The notes under the pieces were generated by a model, which did not search any database, was not told the DNA's origin, and saw only the letters and a program-made list of their open reading frames with translations. The position numbers were made by a program, and so were the translations under genes. Below are positions 35,213-42,708 of a stretch of 64,000 nucleotides of DNA, one piece after another; the first letter of the stretch is position 1; each line of letters begins with the position of its first letter. This DNA comes from an uncultured Clostridia bacterium (GTDB taxonomy: Bacteria > Bacillota > Clostridia > Oscillospirales > Ruminococcaceae), in assembly GCA_945923775.1 (NCBI GenBank), contig CAMELR010000011.1, positions 1 through 64,000 of the forward strand, in the 5' to 3' direction.

Positions 35213-36418
35213 TTACTTCTTAAAGAGGGTCTTGAATCTCTCCATAGCCTCTGCGGTGAGTTCGTGGGTGCTGAACGCGGTCAGTCTGAACCAGCCGTCG
35301 CCGTTAGCGCCGAAGCCTGCGCCGGGGGTGCCTACGACCTGGATCTCGTTGAGCAGGTAGTCGAAGAATTCCCAGCTTCCCATGCCGTTCGGGCTCTTGA
35401 GCCAGATGTACGGGGAGTTGATGCCGCCGGTGTACTTGATTCCCAGCTCGTCGCAGGTCTTTGCGATAATGCGTGCGTTCTCCTGGTAGTACGCGATGGT
35501 AGCCTTGGTCTGCTTCTGACCCTCGGGGGTGAACACTGCCTCGGCCGCGCGCTGAACAGGGTAGGATACGCCGTTGAACTTGCTTCCCTGACGTCTGTTC
35601 CACAGGTCGGCGATCTTTACGTCATTGCCCTTGCTGTCCTTCTGGATAAGCTCGTCGGGAACGATGGTGTAGCCGCAGCGGGTTCCGGTGAAGCCTGCGG
35701 TCTTGGAGAGGGAGCAGATCTCGATAGCGCACTTCTTTGCGCCCTCAACGAGGTAAATGCTTCTCGGGAGGTCTGCCTCTGTGATGAACGCTTCGTAAGC
35801 CGCGTCGAAGATGATGACCGCGTTGTTTGCGAGCGCGTAGTCCACCCATTCCTTGAGCTGCGCCTTGGTGTAAACGGAGCCTGTGGGGTTGTTCGGGGAG
35901 CAGAGGTAGATAAGGTCAGCCTTGACGTCCTTGGGGGGCATTGCAGCGAATCCGTTCTCCTCGGTGGAGTTTGCGTATACTACGGTGTTGCCGCTCATGA
36001 TGTTGCTGTCTACGTAAACCGGGTAAGCCGGGTCGGTGACTACAACGGTGTTGCCCTCGCCGAAGATATCGATGATGTTGCCGCAGTCGCTCTTTGCGCC
36101 GTCGCTGATGTGGATAACGGCGGGGTCAACGTCCGCGCCGAAGCTCTTGTAGTAGTTGGAAACAGCCTCGCGGAGGAAGTCGTAGCCCGCGCCGCTGTCC
36201 TCGTAGCCGCGGAAGGTCTCCTTGACGCCCATTTCCTTTGAAGCCTTGACCATAGCGTCCACAACAACGGGAGCCAGCGGCTGTGTAACGTCGCCGATAC
36301 CCATTCTGATGAGCTTTGCCTCGGGGTGAGCGGTGGTGTACGCCTTTACGCGCTTGCCGATATCAATGAAGAGATAGTTCTTTTTCAGGTTGAAAAAGTT
36401 TTCGTTCAGCTTTGCCAT
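35213..36418 (-). CDS. dapL: LL-diaminopimelate aminotransferase
   Basis: PLP enzyme that converts tetrahydrodipicolinate directly to LL-diaminopimelate, for lysine and peptidoglycan. The 401-residue protein has RMGIGDVTQPLAP, FRGYEDSGAGYDFLREA, CSPNNPTGSVY and the PLP lysine in SLSKTAGFTGTRCGY, matching the DapL family rather than generic aspartate aminotransferases. This route is common in Clostridia. A GAAAGGAACTAAAC leader precedes the ATG, closely like that of miaB. Confidence 0.96.
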   Translation of the reverse strand: MAKLNENFFNLKKNYLFIDIGKRVKAYTTAHPEAKLIRMGIGDVTQPLAPVVVDAMVKASKEMGVKETFRGYEDSGAGYDFLREAVSNYYKSFGADVDPAVIHISDGAKSDCGNIIDIFGEGNTVVVTDPAYPVYVDSNIMSGNTVVYANSTEENGFAAMPPKDVKADLIYLCSPNNPTGSVYTKAQLKEWVDYALANNAVIIFDAAYEAFITEADLPRSIYLVEGAKKCAIEICSLSKTAGFTGTRCGYTIVPDELIQKDSKGNDVKIADLWNRRQGSKFNGVSYPVQRAAEAVFTPEGQKQTKATIAYYQENARIIAKTCDELGIKYTGGINSPYIWLKSPNGMGSWEFFDYLLNEIQVVGTPGAGFGANGDGWFRLTAFSTHELTAEAMERFKTLFKK

Positions 36419-36481
36419 ATGTTTAGTTCCTTTCTGTTTTGTCAGTTTATTCCGTAACGCAGCGGAATTAGTCCAAACTAT

Positions 36482-36510
36482 ATTTTACTATATTTCGGTC
36501 TGTTTGTCAA
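36482..36510 (-). promoter_or_regulatory. Sigma-A promoter of dapL
   Basis: On the minus strand TTGACA (36505-36510), 17 bases, TAAAAT (36482-36487). It is divergent from the prmA promoter, with 31 bases between the two -35 boxes. No leader riboswitch is visible in the 60-base untranslated region. Confidence 0.85.
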
Positions 36511-36541
36511 CGGCTTTTTGTCCGGGGGATAAAATTCCCCC

Positions 36542-36570
36542 TTGATTTATCGGGAAAAATAGTGTATAAT
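36542..36570 (+). promoter_or_regulatory. Sigma-A promoter of prmA
   Basis: TTGATT (36542-36547), 17 bases, TATAAT (36565-36570). It overlaps the longest prmA frame, which supports the downstream ATG at 36617 as the real start. Confidence 0.85.
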
Positions 36571-36616
36571 GTATCATGTACCATTATGTGCATATGAATT
36601 TGACAGGAGAACAGAT

Positions 36617-37585
36617 ATGGATAACTTTATACAGGCTGACATCTACACCGCGTCTCAGGCGATAGACGGGATCACCGGAGCGCTGACCGACTACGGCATA
36701 ACCGGCTTTATAATCAGCGACAGCGCGGATTTCGAGAGCTTCCTCGCGGATAAGAACGCGAACTGGGACTACGTAGACGACGAGCTGATGGGGCTGAGCA
36801 AGGTAGAGCCGCACATCACGCTGTACGTCCACGACAACGCTCAGGGCGCCGAGACCCTCGCGGCGATACGCTCCCTCATCGAGAGCTGGAAGCAGAACAA
36901 TTCCGACGGATATTACGGCAACCTCCGCATGGAGCTTGCAAACGTAAAGGAAGAGGACTGGGCGAACAACTGGAAGAAATACTACAAGCCGTTCCGCGTA
37001 GGAAAGACCCTGGTAGTGAAGCCCTCCTGGGAGGACGTCACCCCCGCTGCCGGCGACCGTATTCTTGAGATAGACCCGGCTTCCACGTTCGGAACTGGTC
37101 AGCATCACACCACAAAGCTCGTGATGGAGGCGCTCGAGGATATCGTCAAGCCCGGTGCAAAGGTTCTCGACCTTGGCTGCGGAAGCGGCATTCTGTCCAT
37201 CGCTTCGCTGCTTTTCGGCGCTGAGAAGGTCACGATGTGCGACATTTTCGAGAACGCGGTAAAGACCGCCTCCGAGAACGTTGAAAAGAACAATTTCACC
37301 CACGAGCACTACACCGCGTACTGCGGCAACATCATCGACGACGCAGAGCTCCGCGGTAAGCTAGGCACCGGCTACGACGTAGTATGCGCGAACATCGTCG
37401 CAGACGTCATAATCGGCATGAGCCCGCTGTTCGCAGGATTCATGAAGCCAGACGCGACACTCATCGTCTCAGGAATAATCGACGAGCGCCTTGACGAAGT
37501 GAACGCAGCCCTGACCGAAAACGGATTCGTCATCGCTGACAGCCGAAGCGAAGAGGGCTGGAACTGCATAATCCTACACAGATAA
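36617..37585 (+). CDS. prmA: Ribosomal protein L11 methyltransferase
   Basis: SAM-dependent enzyme that methylates lysines and the N-terminus of L11. The 322-residue protein has an N-terminal substrate-recognition domain and the methyltransferase fold with ASTFGTGQHHTTKLV, VLDLGCGSGILSIA and CANIVADVI (NPPY-like NIxAD). The ATG at 36617 has an AGGAGA site. First gene of a run with recD2 and comF. Confidence 0.96.
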   Translation: MDNFIQADIYTASQAIDGITGALTDYGITGFIISDSADFESFLADKNANWDYVDDELMGLSKVEPHITLYVHDNAQGAETLAAIRSLIESWKQNNSDGYYGNLRMELANVKEEDWANNWKKYYKPFRVGKTLVVKPSWEDVTPAAGDRILEIDPASTFGTGQHHTTKLVMEALEDIVKPGAKVLDLGCGSGILSIASLLFGAEKVTMCDIFENAVKTASENVEKNNFTHEHYTAYCGNIIDDAELRGKLGTGYDVVCANIVADVIIGMSPLFAGFMKPDATLIVSGIIDERLDEVNAALTENGFVIADSRSEEGWNCIILHR

Positions 37586-37630
37586 CAGAACGCAGGCGGA
37601 CTGCATATACTGCCGCAGGAGGCGGTGTAT

Positions 37631-37912
37631 ATGGAGTTCCTGTATGTTTTTTCGATAATGTTCCTGCTGATTTTCGGGCTTACCGTGCTGGTGAAGCTCA
37701 TCGCGTGGGCGGTGCTCACAAGGGGAGCCGTGAAGCATGACGTATTCGTGCGCAGCGGCGAGGATCTCGACGGATTTGTCGCGTCGGTGAGAAAGGATCC
37801 GCACGTCCGGCGGGTGGTAATACTTTCAGCGGGGAACGAATGGGACGAGGACGCAGCGCGGCTTGCCGAAAAGTACGGCAACGTCAGCTTTTACAACACA
37901 ACGGAGCGGTGA
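37631..37912 (+). CDS. Small membrane protein of unknown function
   Basis: A 93-residue protein with one N-terminal membrane helix (about residues 3-27, FLYVFSIMFLLIFGLTVLVKL), followed by a soluble tail holding GEDLDGFVASVRKDPHVRR and ending NVSFYNTTER. I do not recognise the family. The ATG at 37631 has an AGGAGG site 7 bases upstream; a GTG two codons earlier is possible. It sits 6 bases before recD2 and should be cotranscribed with it. Confidence 0.7.
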   Translation: MEFLYVFSIMFLLIFGLTVLVKLIAWAVLTRGAVKHDVFVRSGEDLDGFVASVRKDPHVRRVVILSAGNEWDEDAARLAEKYGNVSFYNTTER

Positions 37913-37918
37913 TCGGAT

Positions 37919-40120
37919 TTGGATAGGGAATCGGCAGTAACTCTCACCGGAACGGTAGAGGACGTGGTATTCTATAACGAGGACAACGGCTACATCGTCG
38001 TTGACCTCGACTGCGGCGGCGAGCTTGTGACCGTCGTGGGCAATCTCGGCGATGTCCGGGAGGGCGAGAGCCTCACCCTGCTTGGGGAGTACATCAACTC
38101 GCCGAAATACGGCAGGCAGTTCAAGGCGGAGGTATGCGAGCGGAGCCTTCCGAACACCGAGAGCGCCGTGCGTAAGTTTTTAGGCTCCGGCGTTATCGCC
38201 GGGATAGGTCCGGCGATGGCGAAGCGCATAGTAACCGCGTTCGGAAGCAGGACGCTTGAGCTGATCGAAAACGACCCGGGACAGCTTTCCTCGATAAAGG
38301 GAATAAGTCCCGAGAGCGCGAAGAAGATAGGCGAGGACTTCCAGAGGATCGCCGGACTGCGCAAGGCAGTCACATACTTTGCGCGGTACGGACTTTCTCC
38401 GTCCGTCGTGGCGCTCGCGTGGAAGAAATACGAGCTGAACACCGTCCAGGCGGTGGAGGATAATCCCTGGTGCCTGTGCGGCACGGGGATCGAACTTCCG
38501 TTCCGGGAAGCCGACCGGGTGGCGCGGGACATGGATTTCCCGATGGACAGCGAGGAGCGCATACTAGCCGGGATACTCTGGTGCCTGCGTGAGAACGCCA
38601 ACAACGGGCACACCTGCATAACGGAGAACGACCTTTCCGACCGCGTGACCTACGAGCTGCAGGTGAACGAAAAGCAGTTCTGGAACGGTCTGATGATGGC
38701 AGAGGAGCGCGGCGAGATAACCCGCTGCGACAAGTACGACGACAAGTACGTATTCCTGACGGAATACTACCGCGCGGAGTGCAGCATAGCCGAGAAGCTC
38801 GCCGAGATGATAAAGCGCAGCGACGGCGGCGAGGTGGATTTCTCGCAGGAGATAGCCGGCGTGGAGCTGGAGCAGGGCATAAGGTACGAGGCACTCCAGC
38901 GGGAAGCGATAAACGGCTGCATGAACAATCATGTGTTCATACTTACCGGAGGCCCCGGCACCGGTAAGACCACCACGCTGAACGCAGTAATTTCGCTGTG
39001 CAGGAAGCGCGGGCTGAAAATGAAGCTGGCGGCTCCGACGGGGCGCGCTGCAAAGCGCATGGCGGATCTCACCGGGGCTCCGGCGCAGACGATCCACCGC
39101 CTGCTGGAGGTGGATTTCAGCTCCAAGTCCCACGCGTTCAAGCGCCGCGAGGACAACCCCCTGACCTGCGACGTGCTGATAATCGACGAGATGTCGATGG
39201 TTGACACGCTGCTGATGGATTCGCTGCTGAAGGCGATACGGCCGAGAACGCGTCTCATCATGGTCGGGGACAGCAATCAGCTCCCGTCGGTGGGCGCGGG
39301 AAATATCCTGCGCGACCTTATCTCCAGCGGCAGGGTCCCGGCGGTGGAATTGAAGGAGATATTCCGCCAGGCGGCGCAGAGCCTTATAGTCACGAACGCG
39401 CACCGTATAGTCGACGGCGAAATGCCGATCCTGAACGACCGCCGCAGCGATTTCTTCTTTATGGAGTCCGCCTCCGAGGAGGACACGCTGCGCCTGGTGG
39501 TCGACCTGTGCAAGCGCAGGCTCCCGGCAAGCTACGGCTATTCGCCGCTTGAGGATATACAGGTGCTGTGTCCGTCGAGGATAGGCGTTGTGGGAACGCA
39601 GAACATCAACAAGGAGCTTCAGCTTGCGCTGAACCCTCCGGCTAAGGGGCGTTCAGAGGTGAAATTCGGAAACACTCTGTTCCGCAACGGCGACAAGATA
39701 ATGCAGACCCGCAACGACTACGATGTCGAGTGGCGTAAGGGCGCGGAGCTTTCCCACGGTATCTTCAACGGAGACATCGGGCTGATACGCACCGCGGATA
39801 AGGTCAACAACCGCCTGGAGATAGACTTCGACGGGCGCAAGGCAACCTACGACGCGGAGATGATGAAGAAGATCGAGCACGCCTATGCGGTGACGATACA
39901 TAAAAGCCAGGGCAGCGAGTATCCGGCGGTGATAATCCCGCTCCCGAACGGAATGGATAAGCTGACCTACCGCAATCTGCTGTACACGGCGGTCACCCGT
40001 GCGAAAAGCACGCTGATACTGATAGGGACCGTCCGCAAGGTTCAGTGCATGGTGGAGAACGACCGCAGAATGATGAGGTACTCCTGCCTGAAGCCCATGC
40101 TTGAGGATATGTTCGTATGA
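37919..40120 (+). CDS. recD2: RecD2-type ATP-dependent DNA helicase
   Basis: A 733-residue SF1 5'-to-3' helicase of the RecD/TraA type that works without RecBC. An OB-like N-terminal domain and helix-hairpin-helix region (SGVIAGIGPAMAKRIV, about 85-105; SSIKGISPESAKKIG) precede the motor: Walker A GGPGTGKTTT, Walker B LIIDEMSMVD, motif III GDSNQLPSVGAG, and C-terminal AVTIHKSQGSEYPAV. The start is TTG at 37919 with a GGAGCGG site 10 bases upstream. Its stop overlaps the comF start (ATGA). Confidence 0.95.
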   Translation: MDRESAVTLTGTVEDVVFYNEDNGYIVVDLDCGGELVTVVGNLGDVREGESLTLLGEYINSPKYGRQFKAEVCERSLPNTESAVRKFLGSGVIAGIGPAMAKRIVTAFGSRTLELIENDPGQLSSIKGISPESAKKIGEDFQRIAGLRKAVTYFARYGLSPSVVALAWKKYELNTVQAVEDNPWCLCGTGIELPFREADRVARDMDFPMDSEERILAGILWCLRENANNGHTCITENDLSDRVTYELQVNEKQFWNGLMMAEERGEITRCDKYDDKYVFLTEYYRAECSIAEKLAEMIKRSDGGEVDFSQEIAGVELEQGIRYEALQREAINGCMNNHVFILTGGPGTGKTTTLNAVISLCRKRGLKMKLAAPTGRAAKRMADLTGAPAQTIHRLLEVDFSSKSHAFKRREDNPLTCDVLIIDEMSMVDTLLMDSLLKAIRPRTRLIMVGDSNQLPSVGAGNILRDLISSGRVPAVELKEIFRQAAQSLIVTNAHRIVDGEMPILNDRRSDFFFMESASEEDTLRLVVDLCKRRLPASYGYSPLEDIQVLCPSRIGVVGTQNINKELQLALNPPAKGRSEVKFGNTLFRNGDKIMQTRNDYDVEWRKGAELSHGIFNGDIGLIRTADKVNNRLEIDFDGRKATYDAEMMKKIEHAYAVTIHKSQGSEYPAVIIPLPNGMDKLTYRNLLYTAVTRAKSTLILIGTVRKVQCMVENDRRMMRYSCLKPMLEDMFV

Positions 40121-40782
40121 AGCTGCTCAGAGCCTGGGAGCTGCGCAGGCGCGCGGCGGCGTTCTTTCTTCCGAACCGCTGTCCGTTCTGCGACAGGATC
40201 ATCGGAGTTACAGAGTTCTGGTGCTCCGGGTGCTATGACCGCCTGAAATTCGTTGACTCTCCCGGGGAAATTCCCGAGGGTCTTGACGGATTCTCGGCGG
40301 TGTGCAGCTATACCGGCAGGGCGAGGAGCGCGGTTCTCCGCATGAAAGACGGCTGGTACCGCTATCCTATCGACGCATTCGCGGTGCTTATATCCGAGAA
40401 TGCCCGGGAGCTGATAGAGGCCGCAGACGTGATAACGGCGGTCCCGACCGGAAGAGCGCGCCGTGACGAGCTCGGATACGCTCAAAGCCGAATGATAGCG
40501 AAGCTGTGCGCCGAAATATGCCGCAAACCCTACCTCGACCTGCTCCATGTTGTCGGGAACAAATCCGAGCAGAAACGGCTGAGCGCAGCGGAACGCTGGG
40601 AGAACGCCCGCCGCTCATACGCCGTTTCCGACCCGGAGGGCGCAGCCGGCAGGAAAATACTGCTCATCGACGATGTGTGCACCACCGGGGCAACGCTGAG
40701 CTGCATAGCCGAAAAGCTCCGGAAAGCGGGAGCTGAATCGGTCTCGGCCGCGGTGTTTGCAAGAACTCCCAAGCCGAAATGA
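40117..40782 (+). CDS. comF: ComF-family phosphoribosyltransferase-like protein
   Basis: A 221-residue protein with an N-terminal zinc finger (RCPFCDRII...FWCSGC) and a phosphoribosyltransferase fold holding the PRPP motif ILLIDDVCTTGAT. ComF proteins take part in natural transformation; in this window no other late competence gene is present, so the role may differ. It starts on the recD2 stop codon. Confidence 0.92.
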   Translation: MKLLRAWELRRRAAAFFLPNRCPFCDRIIGVTEFWCSGCYDRLKFVDSPGEIPEGLDGFSAVCSYTGRARSAVLRMKDGWYRYPIDAFAVLISENARELIEAADVITAVPTGRARRDELGYAQSRMIAKLCAEICRKPYLDLLHVVGNKSEQKRLSAAERWENARRSYAVSDPEGAAGRKILLIDDVCTTGATLSCIAEKLRKAGAESVSAAVFARTPKPK

Positions 40783-40783
40783 C

Positions 40784-40812
40784 TTGATTTTTTGAAGCAT
40801 ACGTGATAAAAT
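40784..40812 (+). promoter_or_regulatory. Sigma-A promoter of miaB
   Basis: TTGATT (40784-40789), 17 bases, TAAAAT (40807-40812), starting just after the comF stop codon and 37 bases before the ATG. It probably opens the miaB-ylbF-mutS transcript. Confidence 0.8.
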
Positions 40813-40848
40813 ATTATCTTAACGCAGAAAATATAAAGGAACTAAAAC

Positions 40849-42246
40849 ATGACGACAAAAGTAACTGCCGCGGAAACAGCGGCACAGAAGGACTACGCTG
40901 AAAAGGTGCGCGAATTGAACTCCGCCCGGGAGCTGCCTCCGATAGCCCACGTTCACAGCTTCGGCTGCCAGCAGAACGTCAGCGACGGCGAGAAGATAAA
41001 GGGCATGCTCGCGATGATGGGCTACGGCTTCTCGGATTCCGCCGACGGAGCCGACCTCGTGCTTTTCAACACCTGCGCGGTTCGTGAAAACGCCGAGGAC
41101 AGGGTGTTCGGAAATCTCGGCGCGCTCAAGCACAACAAAAAACTCAAGCCGGACATGCTCATCGGAGTGTGCGGCTGCATGGTTCAGCAGGAGCACATCA
41201 CAGAGCGCATAAAAAAGAGCTTTCCGTATGTTGATATGGTGTTCGGAACTCACGTTCTGCATACGCTTCCACAGCTAATTTACGAGGCGCTGACCACCCA
41301 CAAGCGGCAGATATCAATACCGCAGATGGACGGCGTTATCGCCGAGGGATTACCGCTTCGCCGGGAGAGCAAGCTCAAGGCGAGCATTCCGATAATGTAC
41401 GGCTGCAATAACTTCTGCACCTACTGCATAGTGCCGTACGTACGCGGCAGGGAGCGCTCCCGCGACCCGGAGGAGATAGTCCGCGAGGCGGAGCAGCTCG
41501 TTGCAGACGGCTACAAGGAGCTTCTTCTGCTGGGTCAGAACGTCAACAGCTACGGCAGGGGCACCGACGTTGATTTCCCTGAGCTTCTGCGGCGCATAAA
41601 TGCGATACCCGGGGAGTTCAAGATAAGCTACATGTCCAGCCACCCGAAGGACGCTACCCACGAGCTCATCGACACCATCGCCGAGTGCGAGAAGGTCACA
41701 AGGCACTTCCATCTTCCGGTGCAGAGCGGCAGCAGCCGTATACTGAAGCTGATGAACCGCAGCTACACACGTGAGCACTACCTGGAGCTGATAAACTACG
41801 CGAAGGAGCATATCCCGGACGTAGCGCTGACCTCCGACATCATCGTCGGCTTCCCCGGCGAGACCTACGAGGACTTCCAGGAGACCCTCAGCCTTATCCG
41901 CGAGGTGAAGTACGATTCGCTGTTCACGTTCATTTACAGCCCCCGCAAGGGAACAAAGGCGGCGGAAATGCCCGACCCGATTTCCCAGGAGGAGAAGGGC
42001 AGGTGGTTCCGCGAGCTGCTGGAGGTGCAGGGCGAGATAGGCTGCTCTTCCTATCATGACTACATCGGCAGGACCATGAGAGTGCTGTGCGAGGGTCCGG
42101 GCAGGACCCGGGACGGTTGTCTCACCGGAAAGAGCATACAGAATATAATCGTTGACTTCGACGGGGATAAGTCGCTTATCGGCAGCTTCGTCGATGTGAA
42201 GATAACCGACGCGCTCAACTGGGCGCTCATCGGAGAACTAGTGTAA
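40849..42246 (+). CDS. miaB: tRNA-2-methylthio-N6-dimethylallyladenosine synthase
   Basis: Radical SAM methylthiotransferase that adds a methylthio group to the isopentenyl-A37 made by MiaA, encoded 5 kb downstream. The 465-residue protein has the N-terminal cluster cysteines (FGCQQN, NTCAVRENA, VCGCM), the radical SAM cysteines in YGCNNFCTYCIVP, and a C-terminal TRAM domain. An AAAGGA site precedes the ATG. Confidence 0.98.
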   Translation: MTTKVTAAETAAQKDYAEKVRELNSARELPPIAHVHSFGCQQNVSDGEKIKGMLAMMGYGFSDSADGADLVLFNTCAVRENAEDRVFGNLGALKHNKKLKPDMLIGVCGCMVQQEHITERIKKSFPYVDMVFGTHVLHTLPQLIYEALTTHKRQISIPQMDGVIAEGLPLRRESKLKASIPIMYGCNNFCTYCIVPYVRGRERSRDPEEIVREAEQLVADGYKELLLLGQNVNSYGRGTDVDFPELLRRINAIPGEFKISYMSSHPKDATHELIDTIAECEKVTRHFHLPVQSGSSRILKLMNRSYTREHYLELINYAKEHIPDVALTSDIIVGFPGETYEDFQETLSLIREVKYDSLFTFIYSPRKGTKAAEMPDPISQEEKGRWFRELLEVQGEIGCSSYHDYIGRTMRVLCEGPGRTRDGCLTGKSIQNIIVDFDGDKSLIGSFVDVKITDALNWALIGELV

Positions 42247-42258
42247 AGGAGAACAACT

Positions 42259-42675
42259 ATGGACGCAATACAGGCAGTAAGAGAGCTCGGCAAGGCTATC
42301 CAGGAGGACGAGCGCTATATCGAGTACGCAAAGGCAAAGAAGGCGAACGACGAGGATACAGAGCTTCAGAACCTCATCGGCGAGTTCAATCTTATCCGTC
42401 AGAATGCCGCTATGGAGTACAACAAGCCGGAGGAGGAGCAGGACAAGGAGAAGCTCCAGAAGCTGAACGCAGACATGCAGGAAGCATACGAGAAGGTCAT
42501 GACCAACGAGAATATGGCGCTTTTCACCGTTACCAAGCAGGGAATGGACGACCTCATGAACCAGGTGAACACAGTCCTCACGCTGACTCTCCAGGGCGCT
42601 GACCCGATGACCTGCCCGACCACACAGTCCAGCGGCTGCACCGGAAGCTGCGCGACCTGCGGCGGCTGCGGCTAA
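42259..42675 (+). CDS. YlbF/YmcA-family protein with C-terminal cysteine cluster
   Basis: A 138-residue helical protein of the YlbF family. In Bacillus, YlbF, YmcA and YaaT form a complex that carries iron-sulfur clusters and tunes mRNA maturation and sporulation or biofilm choice. Here five cysteines (119, 127, 131, 134, 137) crowd the last 20 residues, a likely metal or cluster site. It lies between miaB and mutS, 12 bases after miaB, a common Clostridia order. Which partner subunits exist here is not visible. Confidence 0.85.
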   Translation: MDAIQAVRELGKAIQEDERYIEYAKAKKANDEDTELQNLIGEFNLIRQNAAMEYNKPEEEQDKEKLQKLNADMQEAYEKVMTNENMALFTVTKQGMDDLMNQVNTVLTLTLQGADPMTCPTTQSSGCTGSCATCGGCG

Positions 42676-42708
42676 TTTACAGGAAGAATTCACAGGGAGG
42701 TGCGGAAA

